A stretch of 64,000 bases of DNA, from the NCBI GenBank assembly GCA_036897525.1, contig JAYMTJ010000012.1, positions 1 through 64,000 of the forward strand, read 5' to 3'. The notes beneath the pieces were generated by a model. That model made no database searches, was not told where the DNA came from, and saw nothing but the letters and a program-made list of their open reading frames with translations. Positions within the stretch are counted from its first letter, which is position 1. Each line of letters opens with the position of its first letter. Shown piece by piece: positions 25,353 through 39,180 of the stretch. Source of the stretch: Pelargonium x hortorum. Taxonomy: Eukaryota; Streptophyta; Magnoliopsida; Geraniales; Geraniaceae. The position numbers were made by a program, and so were the translations under genes.

Positions 25353-28317
25353 CTTAGTAAGTTAGAACTCATCAGAGGATTTCTAGTTCAGTTGGGTCCT
25401 AATGAGTAATGCCTAGTCCTAATAGAGTTTGTACCTTTTTTTTTCACGATTAGGTGCTATGAAATTCTATGCTTTGTTTTGACGAGATATCTAGGCAAAA
25501 GCTATGGGTTGGCAAACCAGAATAAAGGCAAATTTTAATATCATTAAAACTTCTCTAGAATCTCCGGGAACAAAATCTAGTAAATACTAGGTCTTGTTAA
25601 AGAAATCTTCTATACGCTCTGTGTCTCTACCTATAAAGAGCTTTTCAAAGAGGTCTTTATACTAACATTGTTCTGGACTACTTCTCTACACCTATCAGTT
25701 CAGTTACTCTTCTTAAGTCCAGGTCTATACAAAACGAGTGCTTCCTTTTTTTAGTATTCTGCACCTTGTTGCTTTTTAAAGAAAATGAAATGCTATCTTT
25801 ATAAGATATAACCACTTTATTCTATATTGAATTTATATCAAAAGCTAAGGAATTGACTTTGATTCTCGGAATCATAGGTTCGGTTAGAAGTAGTCAAAAG
25901 TTCAAAGCACTATATCCTTATTTACAGCAGGTCTTATTCCGTCGTTTTGTTAACATTTATAATAGTACCCCCTGTTACATTTCTTAGCATACGAGGTTAC
26001 TTACTACAGGGGTTTGGCACGGGATTTTTTTTTTTTTCACTACGTAGTTTCCTTAACATACCTAAGTTCTACTACAAGAGGGACCTCCTGACTGACATAT
26101 TAATACGTGATAGCTATAATCCCATAAAATGTATATATATAGGTAGTTTTAGGCCCTGGTTAGCCATGCAGTCTGGGACTTTAGTAGAAACCTGTTTTAT
26201 TCAACTCAAGCTATAGACAAGCCTACGAAAGTTTCATTTTGAGTGAGTATTCCAGTAAAAAAAGTAGAACTAGTTAGTTAATAGTAATACGGATATAAAA
26301 AAGCTCAAAGAGGAACCTAAATTTAGTAGTAAACTCTCCTCAACGCCTATACTTTACTATTTCCCGAGCTTGAAACTTAACCAAGAAAGGCCCGAACTTA
26401 AAAATAAAAAAAGAGGTACTTTTTAATTGAGAACTCCCGCAATTACTAAATGTCTATAGACTTTACTCATAAGTATTAACACTAAAGCACTCTCTACAGA
26501 AAACTGAAATCCAAAGTACGAAAAGTAAACAGAACAGATTAGCAGTTTATCTCTTTCTTGAAATTTTAGACCTCTAAGAGAAACAACTCGGATTAAAACT
26601 CTTCCTTATATCTCAGGGACATGCCCGATTTATTATAAGAATTCTTAAAAATATAGCTAGGGGAGAAAGATAAAAGGAGCCCCGCTATAGAATATAAATT
26701 GGAAATTATATAACCACTTGTGCTAACAACTAGAACTTAATTGAGTACTAGAAGCCCCCCTTTACTTTTAAGTTTTAGCCCTCATAGCATTAGATATGCT
26801 ACTCTATTCCCACTTCGACTTTCTTTTGTAGCCCTATTCGAACCTATTCGAAGGAGCGCTCAAGGTATAGAATTTTTTATCTATTTTAATAAGTTCAGCT
26901 TCTAATTTATATACGGGCCTCGTACGGCTTTTGTTATTTCTAATCCAGGCATGTTATGTACAACCTAACTCTCTTTCTTTAGTCTATTATAAATAGAAGG
27001 AACCCCTTTCTTACTTTTATGTTACTCATTTTCTTTGGAACATCCCTAAAATAGAAAGGGGCAGAATCCGTACGCCATTCAATTACTCTGTTTTTATTCG
27101 CATCTGATTCAGGTTTCACAACCAAAGTCCCCAAAATCTTTTATGTTAATTTTTATAAAGGTTCGGATTTATGAAAAGGGGCTTGTCAACAAATCACGCG
27201 AAACTATATACTCAAAAGTCCCCCTTTTAGATGTCTCTAATACAGGATCCATATATATATATTTTCTTTTTTTGTGAGGTCTACTTAACATAGAATCTTT
27301 CACACATACATAGCTCAAGTAACTCTATCGATTGGGGCAAACAAGTCCTCCTGGATATAGAAAAACCTCTGACTTAAAATCAAATTGTCTTTATTATTGA
27401 AATCCAGAGGATAATTAACAATGTTTGCTTAATAGAATATGATGACACCCTTTTTGTTTTTCACTTCCCATTCAAGCTATACGATAGAATTGCAAATTTC
27501 TTGGTGTAACTAAACCTTGTTCGTTCATAATAAGGGTTTTGTTAGTTAGATGCTGCTCAAACAGCAGAAGTTTAGTAAAATCAAAAGACTTCCACGATGT
27601 ATTTTATTTGTAAAATTGAAATTAGGCAATTCTAGTATAGTACTGTGCTGTGGGTAGTTACTCTACAATATATTAAGTGATAAGCAAGCATTAAACCCTG
27701 GGATTTTTTATTAGCCTATTCCACTGTGTCCTAATAGCGGCTATTATTCCCCTAGTCAAATGCTATCCCGGGGGTTAAAACTATAAGTTCAACGCCGACG
27801 AAAGCTAAGTGTTCTAGAGTAACAGAGGTTGAGATTTTCTTTATGGAATACCATATAAGCTATAAAGAACTGGAAAGGTTTCTCATACTACCCGAGGGTC
27901 TACCTCTGTACAAGTAGTAGATAGGAGAATATCTCTGCAATCATTTACCTCAGCTTTATCTTGCTTTTAATAAGTACTCTTAACAAAAAGCTTTAATTTG
28001 ACCTAGGGGGAGTCAATTGAAATCTCTTTTAAGCAGGTCCGGTGTAGCTCTTAATAAGAGAAACTGATAAATACATAATACAGAGAATCCCTTTCTAAAT
28101 TGCCAGGTCTTTTCCTTTATTCTAAAGCTACTTTACATAGAAATTGAATTAAGAAGAGTTATCCTTTACTGGGATTAGATTGTTACTTTGCTAATATACA
28201 TAAAAGACAGATTCTTTAATAAATTCCTACATTTCGGACTAAGAATCACTTAAATAGTAAAGAAATAATTAGCAATCTTGTGAATATATATATAACCTTC
28301 CCAGTATCTGTAGTAAC
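25353..28317. other. Non-coding spacer, no gene recognised
   Basis: Contains an 89-codon plus-strand frame (25947-26216) with no homologue I know; part of it translates a 13-base T run (26025-26037) as phenylalanines. An (AT)6 tract lies at 27251-27262 and an (AT)5 tract near 28284-28294. A sequence resembling half of a group II intron domain V at 26911-26930 lacks its partner strand. Confidence 0.5.
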
Positions 28318-28393
28318 AGGAATAGCTGTTAAATTGAAAAGTAAAGTGGATTAATTGAAAAGGAATGTTGTAGGTTCGAATCGTATTTCTTTG
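28318..28393 (+). pseudogene. Possible decayed tRNA-Phe-like sequence
   Basis: The plus strand carries TGTAGGTTCGAATCG, a near-consensus T loop. Upstream of it a loop TTGAAAA, which would present GAA (Phe), is followed by GGAAT. The expected 5' stem half is ATTAA, so only three of five pairs form. The T stem is imperfect, the acceptor does not close and the stretch between the two arms is two bases short of trnF. It may be a remnant of a tRNA gene or chance; the assignment is weak. Confidence 0.22.
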
Positions 28394-28847
28394 TCTAGAA
28401 TCCGTTCGTTCTATTAGTTAGTAGCCCTTGAAGCCTTTATTCTTGTAAGAGATTAGCCAACTTTGATTTTATAAGAATGACAAGAACTGCTATCTATATA
28501 GATAGCATATCAGTGACTCTGGAATCCTCTAATTAATCCCGCCAAAGTCTAACACAAGCTCCTATATTCGATTCGACCTCTCCAAGAGCCAGTCAACATA
28601 AAATAAACGAAAGAGCTTAGTCTGATTCGCTACCTCTTGAAGAGTCCTTATCCTTATGCGAATGTAGCCCTTCCCTAATTAGGATATGTGGGGGCTAACA
28701 AGAACAAGAGTGTCCAGAGTTATGAGTTTTTTTCCTTTGTGTCTATAGTTTTGGTGAGTCAATTCGAGTTAGTGTTCGTTTGTGTCTGCAGAAAAAGAAG
28801 GAAGAGCGCTTTGAAACTAGACTAGAAGGAACAGATTCGCTAAAGAG
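28394..28847. other. Non-coding spacer, no gene recognised
   Basis: No gene, RNA or repeat member seen in this short interval. Confidence 0.5.
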
Positions 28848-28898
28848 CACTAAGAAACAAGCATTGAATGACAGAGACTTTGTTCCTAGACTTCTTAG
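28848..28898 (+). repeat. Dispersed repeat, copy 2 (~50 bp)
   Basis: Partner of 25301-25352. The 22-bp core at 28864-28885 is identical between the copies. Upstream CTAAGAAA and downstream CTTCTTA blocks are kept, with small differences between them. Same orientation as copy 1. Confidence 0.75.
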
Positions 28899-31800
28899 GA
28901 TTAGAGGAATTAGAGTTCGGCGGAGAAGAAAGAGCTCCTTAAGATGACAAGAGCATGTTGTTATTTAGGGTAGAGATACTTAAGGGTTGAGGGATATTAA
29001 GATCCTTAGTAATATAGTCTATATTTCCTAAGAAACTTGAGGTGTGAAAGGTTTCAGAGATGGTTCAGCTGACAGGGATAGCATTAGAGAGTACATTATA
29101 TTAGAGAGGCAATCCCTTAAACTGATAAGTTGGATCCTAAGGAGGTTAGAACAAGCTGCTAGAGAGTGTGCAACCTATCTTATAGAAACACTCAAAAATA
29201 CGATTCTTAAAATACTTAGAGCATTATAAAGCGGGTCATTTTTTACGGGGCCTTACCCAGAGTATCCTAAGTTGTCTTAAAATTAGTAAGGCTCTCTAAC
29301 TTTTTTAAACGAGTTAGGTGGTAGGAAAATCCATGTCATACTTATTTCTTTGCACTTAACTTGAAAAAAATCTTATACTCCAAAGTACAGTTAGTTAGAT
29401 TTCCTGTATTTTAGTATGTCTTTGACCATGTGTTTATTAATATGGAACTCACATCAACCTATACAAACAAGTTCGGGCTAAACTAGCAAAAAAAAACATA
29501 TAAAGCTTACAAAAAATGGCTATCAAGCTTGTCTCTTCTCTTATCTTAAGGGACTCCTTAGGCTGTGCGTAAAGTACTACTAATAAAAAACAGGGCATAA
29601 CCGAATTCCCTGCAAAACCCTATGGCTTCGAGAAGAAATTCCTTTTTTTGATATACAGATAAAGTAGGTCAGCCGGAAAAGGTTCCATACTATGATACTA
29701 CTCCTAAACGAATTAGTCCCATCCCAGGTAGGACTTTTTCTTTACATATATGTTTTCCAGTTATTCTATTAGTAGGAGTACTTACTTTATCAAAACCTTC
29801 GTTCATAAGGCAATGCGATTAAAAGGAAGGGGCTTTGGTGTACTAAACTCAAGCACTAGGCATTCGTGGCAATCTATATAAGAGTTTTTTTGTCTTTTTT
29901 TACTACAAGCTACCAATCCACTTCACCTTTCCTTCCTATTTAGGGTTTTACTACCTATTATTTTTATAGGTTCTCGGATATTCTTAGGCTTGCCTCTTAA
30001 AGTCAAGATAGATAGAATTTTCTTGACTTACTTTCAAAAAAAGAGTAGGACAATCTCTTACCAACAAAACTCCCCTAACTAAATTAATTGTCTTAGAATT
30101 CCCTGTGATCCTGAGGAGTTGAAAATGCCTGCTGTATACCTGTCCTTTACTGGAAACGCATTACTGGGGACAAAAATCAGAAGTTGTGGAGTCCTATGTC
30201 CTGTCGATCCAAAATAAACTACGACCCGCTTTTATTTTAGAGAAACTGTTCAAATGAAATGAAATAGTAGAGTTAGTGCTTCTTTAAGGATCCTTAGTTA
30301 TGATACTACATCGAATGAAGTGTCCTAAATGAAATGTGTAGATGAATTAATATTCTATAATAGAATAGAAAGCTAGCCAAGAAGTTTCCGCGAAATTCAT
30401 GCTTGAGTTCGGTTGATACTTTTTGAAATTTGTAGTCATTTTTTTACTGGGTAAGCCCCCTATAGATCCGTTCTTTCTTAGTGGAGGATCTTAGATGACA
30501 TGTAAGGAATTTCTAGATTCCAAAAGTAGACGTAATTATATACCCCAATGGATGTAAGCCGAAAATTTCAGTCCAGATCCTTTAGAAAGACTAGAAACTA
30601 AGCTAACGCCTAATATTCTATTTTATGGACTCTTCTCCTGCTTATGAAAGGTTAACCCTAGAAACACCTCAGAGCGATTCTTTAGATGTATCCTTTCTTT
30701 TTTGTCTTTATTTTCTTCTGCAAAAAAAAGGAACACTACTAAGCAGCTAAAGGGACCCTTTACAAATACTAATGACTTAATAAAGAATTTCTAGGAGCTC
30801 CCTGGTACAAAGGAACCAACAAGGACCCCTGCCCTGATTTTCAATACCCCTTAAGGGTAAAGACCAAAGGGGCCACTTAATTTAATAAAGAAAACGTTTT
30901 AAACCTGTTACTTAATTAAGGACTCTTTTGAAAAGCTAAGGGTTAGTTAAACTCTGTTTTAGTAGCCGTTGAAATCTCAGGAACAAAAAAAGAAAAATGG
31001 CTATTAAGGAACCCTTTTTGCCTCTGCTAAATCAGAACGAGATATTATATAGTAAACTTTAAGATTAATAGGAGACCCTCCCAATCTAGGATAAAAAAAA
31101 GTATCTTCTATTTCGGGATACTGGGAGCTTGAGGCGGAAGCATTTTTCATAGATCGCATTTAAAATTTGCTTTTTTTTACTAAACTAATTGCGAGAATAG
31201 TTACAATTAATCCAAAGGTTAGTACAACAAGTAGAAATCAAATTAGATAAAAGTTGCTTGGTTTTTCTACCCCCGATCCTATCGAGTCCCTTAAAAATAA
31301 AGCATTTTAAAGAAGTCCGTCTTTTCTAGTTGTTGTTGTTATAGTGTGAGTATGTACTATCTAATACTATCCACCTTTTACTCGATAGAGGTCCATCCGT
31401 AGCTTGAAAACTAAACTATAACCCGTATTTTTGTTGAGAAGTAAAGCATGTAATAGGATACCCCGTGATTTCAAGTTATGCGAAATGCTGCCGCAGTTTA
31501 TAACTTTCTTTGCATTAATGTCCAATTGTTTTTAAAAATCCCTTAACTTCGCTCATTTAGATAGAGTTCTCCCAGCAGTCGTTATAATTCGAGGTCGCCT
31601 ATTCCACCTTTGCATGGTAACATTCACCTAATTTTATGACATATCAAAACCCGGACCACGATAGCACAATTTTGAGCAAATGCCGGATTTACGTAGTAGT
31701 AAAAAGAAACCTATTCTATTCTTCGAGCTTAACTAACTTGGACTAAAGTATCCCGTAAACCCTTAGGAAAATGGATTGTCACGACGCGGAATTCGAAAAA

Positions 31801-34800
31801 ACAGGGTTGGAATCCCAGTTCCGAATCTATTCTTGATTATGTAAAGGCGTTTTCCTTTTTTGTACACTTGTTATTCTCAACTAATCAAATCACAAGGTTT
31901 ACTGGTGCTCTTTTCAGTCCTCTCTTTGTGTAGTTTACTATTGATGTGTCTTACAAGTACAAGTGGTTTTTGGTTGTAAGGTAAAGAAAGAATGATGCCT
32001 TATCATTGCTCGATAGGGGCTTTTGTGGTCCTTTACTTAAGTCATAGTAGGCTTTAGTCTAGAAATGAAAAGTTGTGCACGCAGCTGCCCTTTTTCACCT
32101 TTCATAGGTACTGGAACGTGAGATCTAGGCGGAGGTGTGACAAAAACTTTGGTAATTACATCTTAATAATTAAAGAAAAGACCTCTAAAAGCATCAGTAT
32201 ATTTATTGGGGGGGTGGTTGTTTTCTTAGAATCTTTTGATTAAGTCCATTTTACCCGTTTATCAACTTTTTAAAAGGGATACCTATACCGGATTTACACC
32301 TAAGTGGTATTTCAATTTTACAAGGATTTTTATTATCATGTAGAGTAGAACAGAGTGAAGATACTATAAAGCTAAGACGAACACTCCCTAGGGGTTGTTT
32401 TAAATAACTTAATTCGGATTATATTAAAAGGAAACCGGAACATGGCAAGTTACTTGAGAGTTTAGCCCTGTGGATGCCTGTATATCCGTTAATTATTTTA
32501 GATGAGCCTGATTATCTTCGCTGCTGTCACTATGTATTTGAGTTTTCAGATCTCTCAGTAATCCGTATTTTCAAAATTTTTTATAGAAATATAGATCTTT
32601 CAATTTCAATCTATAATTGTCTTTCGCTTTTTTTTGGCGAGAAAGATAAGAAATTTGAATCTCGGTTAATTATAAGGTTTCATTTTAGTCTTTTAATAAT
32701 AATATTAAAAGGTACTAGTATGTTTTTAAGCATAAGCTGGTATATGACTTGCAGTAGTGAATAGCGCTAAAGTAAGAATATGGGCATAAAAGCTACAGCG
32801 TCTAAAATAACGTAGAAAGCTAAAAAAAATCAAGTACTAGGCTAGGAACCCGTTTGATACTGACCCATGCCGGTTCTTAGATTAGAACTCTATTTTACAC
32901 ACTAAAGGACTTATAGGCCGACTAAAGAGAAACATTTGAGAGGGCCATTAGACTTCGGTAGCAAGAATAACAAGCATAGGAACAAGATCTTATAATCTAG
33001 ATAAGAGTACCCCATAAGATCTTAAAAAAGTAAGGATTTGTTTATATGCTACTTCAGAACTAAGGAGCAGCGACTATTTGATTGAGAACTTTCCAAATAT
33101 TATATATGTATCCTTAAAGTTACAAAGCTTCCTCATTAACTAAGCTAAGCACTAAAGATTAGACTTTTATTCCTTACTATACCCATGCAGCCAATACTAG
33201 TATTATCCAATGTTTAATCGGCCTAGTCTACCTCTGAATCTGAGACGACTTGAACCAACAGCATCCCATAACTCGACGAATTGCTTTGCCATTTATATAA
33301 AATAAAGGGGCTCGTAGTGAAAAGTCAATTATATTCTTATATGAAATTTATACTGATATATGTCTGTAAGCTCTAACCAGCTATCATATATAGGAACTCG
33401 CTTTAACATTCATTAAATTACTCAAGCAAGATAGTTAGAGATATTAGGGACTGCATTCAACAAAAGACTTTGAATATAAGTAAACGCTCACCGAAAGTAG
33501 TATATGAATGAGTACATCAAAATTTTTGTTGGGTATATATCTTAGGTTCGTATGACTCTTAAAGAAGCTTGGGTACTCTGGGTAAGAGGATTCTTACTAG
33601 TCTGATTCGGCGTAGTAGGTAGTAGTATGAATTCCTGGATGTTTTTTACTCATGGAAGCCTAACTTTGAATGACATTCTCTAACTGATTGTCCCCTAATT
33701 TAGACCTCCTTGTGTATGCGAGCTACTCTTTTTTACTATACACTTTTTGAATAAGTCCTTACTTAAGAACACTATTTTAAGAAATATGAATATAGTTACC
33801 AAGTTTTACTACTTTTGTTATGTTAAACTCATTCGCAAATAAAAAAAAGCTTTAGAGGGATACCTTGTGACCATACCAAAGAAAGAAGGACTCATATTCT
33901 AAGTAAGAATTTACAACTAAAAGCACATCGAAGAAAAAAAAGTCTTTTAAAATCTAATATGACTGGCGGGTCTCCTTTTTAAGAGTAATCATAGGGCCAT
34001 AAAAACGGGGGCTGAGTAGTACATTAAAATACTCTATTTGAGTACCCGGCTATACAAAAGTGCAGTATTTTAGTCCAATCCGCGGTCTTTCCCTGGTAGT
34101 AATTTCAAATTTTACATATGTTAAAAAAGAAGCAAGAGAAGAGTAATTGGACTGGTTAGGAAAGAACTCAACTCCATTACCGAGCTATACCGATATCACC
34201 TAAGAGTTACTGAGAATTGAATCTATTTCAGTATACTGACTTTCACTAGCAAGAGTACCGACATACTTGCTTGACTGTACCGAGCTGACAAGGACTGGTT
34301 ACAAAGACTTTGATTCTCTTTAGGCTCGCCTCTGACTGTTGACAGCTGTTACACCCGGATTCAGGTTCTCTATACGTCTCTATCATAAACCAGAAGATAG
34401 TCTTGTTTAGACTCATTTATACCCGCACTACTAAGTACAAGCTACTGCAACAGAATACTGAATAAGATATGTAGACTTGACTTTAGAGATTGGAAACCTG
34501 GAAACAAAGGAACACAAAAGCACCAAACCCCTTAGTATTCCTTGTCCTTAAACAGCCTTTTTTTCCAGAGTACATAATACAGGAATTCTGTAGCTTCTAC
34601 TTCTAACTAACCCCCAAAAAACTTCTTGCTTCCTCTTGGATATGCCTTAATACTCGAAATCTTAAAAGGACTTACGTCTTTGTGTTTTTATACTTGCTTT
34701 TCCTATATTTCATTTAAGACTCAACTCACTTTTACGAAAAAGAAGCTAAAGGCACACTCTTTATAAATTAGTAAATACTTTTCTAGAAAGGTTTATTTAA

Positions 34801-36600
34801 GATAAGAAAAGGAAGATATATGAAATATAGAATAAGCCCCAACTATCTAGAATACCATTTATCGGCTGTGGCCTGCTAAGATAGATACTTACTTTGCTTG
34901 CTATACAGAATTAAGATAAGAGCTCCAACTAATTAAGAATCAGAGAGGAACTTCCTATATAGATGAGAAAGACTCAGGGAATTTATGTACTTATTATCAG
35001 TATTCTACTTTCATTGGCATTTAGCAACACAGACTGAGCTTTGGTAATGAAATTCTTGTTGGTTAGCACTTGTGGTTAGTTTAGTATAGTCTAAGGAAAG
35101 GGTATAGAAAGACTCCTAGTTCTGAGAAGAAGTTAAGTCAAGAAAATGAAGGGATGAGGGTAAAGAAGAGATTTGCATTACTAGGACCCTCTTGACATCG
35201 CTTGTTTTGGACGTACCAGATAAGAAACTGGAACAGAAAATCTTAGTCTCTATAATTGCAACCCCAGCTTTATAATAGTCTAAAAGCGCGGCTAGAATCC
35301 CAATATCAAAATGCTACCGTTTCGAAATTGAATATAGCTTCGTACTCAGAGTCCCGCAAATTCTTAGAGTATACTTTTTTTCTATTTGAAGAATAGTAAG
35401 ATATAGGTTAGGGAAGTCATAAAGACATAGCTATTTGTACATATAGAAATCATTCTCCTAGAAAAAAGGTGTTGGCTAATTAATTCAATTAGCGGGTCTT
35501 GTTTTAACATTTAGGAGCGTTATATTTAGTTACAATATGATACAATAAACAATGGATTCTTATATTAGTTGGGTAAGATACGAAGTCACTTTGTCAGTAG
35601 CTCCGCGATGTACATTTGACTTTTTTTGATTGACTCTAAATTAAGAAGGAATACCAAAGCCAAGATAAAGAAATCTCGTGTTCCATCGACAGCAGAAAGT
35701 ACTCATCCTTACAAAACAAAGAAAGCAAATACAAGGTTCCTAGCTTTACTACCAACCATGATCTACTCCTTACAAAACACAAAGACAAGATTTAGGATTC
35801 TGTTATTAGACTCTTTTTAGCAGCAATGTCAGCCTGCTTTCAATTAGCAAAGGATGCTATAAGTACAACAAGTAAGCCTAGTTCACCATCTTTTCCCGTG
35901 CTTTAGAATCTAAAAAGGGAATCTAAACTCTTTTACTTACTCAGAACTCCTTTTATTGTGCCCTTGTACAGGATTTTGAGTCCTATATTAAAGTAACTCA
36001 GTCTATGGTATCTCTTAGATAAAGCAATTGGTACTGCAATGAATGTGTTTCCTTAGCTTGACCTTTCCGGGACCAGACAAAACAAGACCGGCTTCCTACC
36101 AAAAAGATCCCTGGTTACATTACACTGCAACAACAGTAAACACCTGCTCTCACAGTCCATCAAGAAACGTCCTTGCTTTAGAAACAAAGGGATTCTATTT
36201 CTTAAATTAAACTCCTACTGCTCAGTCAAGGTACCCTTGGTTCAGTACAAGCTCCACTTTCAAGGTCGTTTCCTTTAGCAGTTGAAATAGCTACACCGAC
36301 AAGCAAGACAAGAGAGGGTCCCTTTTGATTTGACTAATACCAAATAAAAAAAGACTCCATTAGGGATTTCCTCTTCCCTTTTCAACTTATGCCCAAACTT
36401 CATTAAAGTGCACATTTACCGGGAGTTTTCAGGCTAGGACTTTTTGGAGTATAGAGGGTTGCTTTAGTAATGAATTTGTTTCCAATCTTGTCAAAGGAGT
36501 TAAAGTATGAAGTTTTCGTTTAAGTTTGCTTGAGCTAGGTCTTCGTAAGTACAGGTTATAAGACAGACACCTAGGAACCTACCACTAAGAGAGCTGCTGG
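28899..36600. other. Non-coding spacer, no gene recognised
   Basis: Frames at 29044-29229, 32474-32764 (96 codons) and 35626-35820, all on plus, match nothing known. Between about 34.1 and 36.6 kb the texture changes: G/C clusters and homopolymer runs become rarer, mixed-base words such as ACAAGC and GACTTTG become common, and one counted line is 42% GC. A weak tRNA-like match near 33.25 kb was rejected. Confidence 0.5.
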
Positions 36601-36636
36601 TATAGCCCATAAGAATCTTAGTAAGATTACAAAAAC

Positions 36637-36674
36637 AGGTATCAAGAAAAGAAAAGGTATAGCTCTAAATAGGA
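36637..36674 (+). repeat. Short lysine-codon-rich repeat, copy 1
   Basis: Starts with GGTATCAAGA and continues with an A-rich block, AAAGGTA, GCT and AGG. The same order appears on the minus strand at 62233-62271. In one frame both encode a similar basic peptide (GIKKRKGIALNR here, GIKTNKKGTAIKR there). The match is short and compositionally biased, so common origin is only tentative. Confidence 0.3.
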
Positions 36675-37023
36675 AAGCTATCGGTATACTGCTATGAAGA
36701 CTGAGAGAAGTTTAGCTCTGAGTAAAGCAAGTCAGTAAGAAGTTTTTGGGGATTAGAATCCGCGTATCCTTGTGCTAATGTACTCTGGTTAAAGGTGTTG
36801 CGGGAAGTATAAAGAAAGAACTGAAGGTTTTTTTCAGTTGTTAGTGGTTATAACGTATTCCTGTGCTATCTAAAAGAGTCATTTGCAGTCAGCCAAGCAT
36901 ACCCATTTTTCTAAGGCTTACTCCTCCCTATAGTATAGTAGAGTAGTAAAAGCATTACTAAGGAGTCTACTACTTAAGAAGTGAAGTAATACAAAATACA
37001 TACCTAGATTAAATAGTATATAT

Positions 37024-37043
37024 CTATTCTATTCTATTCTATT
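37024..37043. repeat. (CTATT)4 microsatellite
   Basis: Four perfect CTATT units inside a very AT-rich stretch (about 37010-37160) dominated by TA, CTAT and ATAC words. No gene is associated. Confidence 0.9.
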
Positions 37044-39027
37044 ACACTATAATACTATCTTAATACAATATTATAACTATCTAATACCCAGTAATACAGT
37101 ACTCTCTATAAGCTATAAGTAACTCTGTATACCGGGAATACTATAACAATAGCTATAACAAAAGACTAGCTTTTATAAAGGCCTATAAAGAAAGGGACTC
37201 CGCGCTCCGAAAAGCAAGCAAGCATAAGGTTGGTTAACATCAAATAAAGTATACAAGAATCGAAGTAACTCTTTTGAAGTTTTAGAATCAAATTAATTTT
37301 ACGTGTAATGAAAAAGAAGTCTAGCTATATAATATAACAAACATATAAACTTAGAGAATTTTTTTTAATCTCGAATCTGTAAAAGAAGCATTAAATCTTC
37401 CAGTTAATACCTTCCTTGATAGCTGGACTATAAAAAAAGCACAAATATACAAGGAAATAATAGATGTAAACAAAGAGTGTCAAGAGCGCTGAAGGTCATT
37501 TTGATTATAGTATAGTAGAGGGGCCCCTAAAGGGTGCTCCTAATGACTAAGAAGAACCCCTGGGGTTTAAAATGAAATTCTTATCCTGAAAGTGATCTTT
37601 GAAAAAAAGGGGGGAGCTTATACGAGGGTTCTCTACCAGCACCTGTGGATATATTTTTATAAATAGGAGATTTCGCTAACATTGAGTTGTAGTATTTTAG
37701 AGACTCTGAAGTCCTCTATAACTTAACCAAAAACTGCTGGATTAATTAAGGCGGGGCCTCGCTTTTAATTTCAGAGTATCGATTTCGACTACCGCAGTTC
37801 CTTAGCCTTAGAGAGTGTTAGGGAACCCAAGTTCTTTGTAAACGGGCAACTTACTACGGATTCATACGAGCCCACGGCTTTCTATAAAGTTCTCATACAT
37901 TCTTTACTTTATTTGTCACAGTGTCGAAGTTTGATACCTGTTTGGTCTCTTCATTCTTTGCTTTGGCAGAGTCAATAAGGGATTTTTAAGTCACCAACAA
38001 AGGGAGTGGTTAAAAAAAAAATAAAACACGAAATTTGTAAAAATGTAATCGACCTTACCTTACCCCGCGTTATAGCGCAAAATAAAGGGCATACAGAACC
38101 TCAAACTATATAAAGGTAAGAATACAGCGAGGGCTACTTGTAATTTTGGAAAAGAGGGTAGGTAGTATAGCAACTCTGGGTTATGAAAAGTATACCTGGG
38201 AACCCTTAGAAAAGAGAAAGATAATCATAGCAGGCTCAAACTCTTGTAAAATTACAAAGGACTCTCTCCGTACAAGCATATGTCATCTAATAGCTTTTGC
38301 AAACAAATGTAATAAATTAATCTAGATTACTAATAGAATAGGCGGAACCCCGGATATCCTTTTAATTAAACCTTCGGCATCCTTTTTTTGCAAAGTTCCA
38401 TGCCCTAAAAGAAAAGTCTCTTCGCGAAGCTCCCCTTACAGGACTCTCTTTTGTTACTCGATAGCAAGACTAAATGAAAACAAAATCTATAAAGGAATAC
38501 CAAAAGGAAAACTTTTAGGGAATAGTCTTCTTGTAGTCAAGTGATCCTTTTACATACCAATGTAAACATGTTATAGTGACAAAAATGTAATGGTAAGAAG
38601 AGTACTCTTTACAAAACCGGTACTCGAGAGGCTTGCGGGTGCCAAATTAGGGCAATTCTGATATTGGTGAGATTGGTATTGGGCAAAGTTAACTTAAGAA
38701 CTTCCGGCTTCTATACCAGTAGAGTTTGTACATATTGAAAAAGAAATAGCTAAGAGAAGATGTAAAATACAGTATCCCTTGTTTCATACCTACCTAAAGA
38801 CCTCCACGTATCCTAGTCTTCTGTAGCTGAGTCCTTGTAATACCCAGTTTTGTAGCTGTAATGTTACTCTTTATCTTATGAGCACTCCCCCTCTTATTCT
38901 TATTTATAACCTACCTTATAGGTATTCCTACGGGGCCTGTGGTATATAGCAAGTTACTTTCTGAGATCTCAGGTTTTGTTGAGATGCCCAAAATCCTTTG
39001 AGTTAGACTTTTCTTTTTATATTGATT
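37044..39027. other. Non-coding spacer, no gene recognised
   Basis: AT-rich spacer with G/C clusters; GCGGAACCCCG at 38342-38352 is identical to the cluster at 5168-5178. No coding frame of note. Confidence 0.5.
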
Positions 39028-39180
39028 CATGAAAAAAACCCGCTTAGAAGAGTATACTGCCCCTTGTGTTCGCTCATCTCCTCTGTAACTTGGTAACGCA
39101 TTAGACCAATTAAGGATAAGTACTGACTATAAATAGCTTAGCCGTTAAATCAGGATAGCATAAAGGGGGCCGCCGGATAC
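39028..39180 (+). repeat. Diverged dispersed repeat, copy 2 (unnamed ~155-bp family)
   Basis: Partner of 18486-18645, same orientation, about 20.5 kb away. The blocks TTGTGTTCGCTCATC, TGTAACTTGGTAAC, GTACTGACTATAAAT and TTAAATCAGGAT are retained in order. This copy lacks several bases between blocks relative to copy 1. Outside the aligned range the two loci diverge completely. Confidence 0.75.

Noticed and set aside
26911-26930. Sequence resembling half of group II intron domain V on the minus strand (AAGCCGTACGAGG)
   Set aside because: The complementary strand of the domain V stem is missing and there is no adjacent domain VI, maturase or exon.
27251-28294. (AT)n tracts as promoter or origin candidates
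   Set aside because: Simple AT repeats are expected in AT-rich spacer and no gene or transcript start lies next to them.
33240-33300. tRNA-like T arm on the minus strand (GTTGGTTCAAGTC)
   Set aside because: The T stem does not pair, no anticodon stem or acceptor can be drawn, and the D arm is absent.
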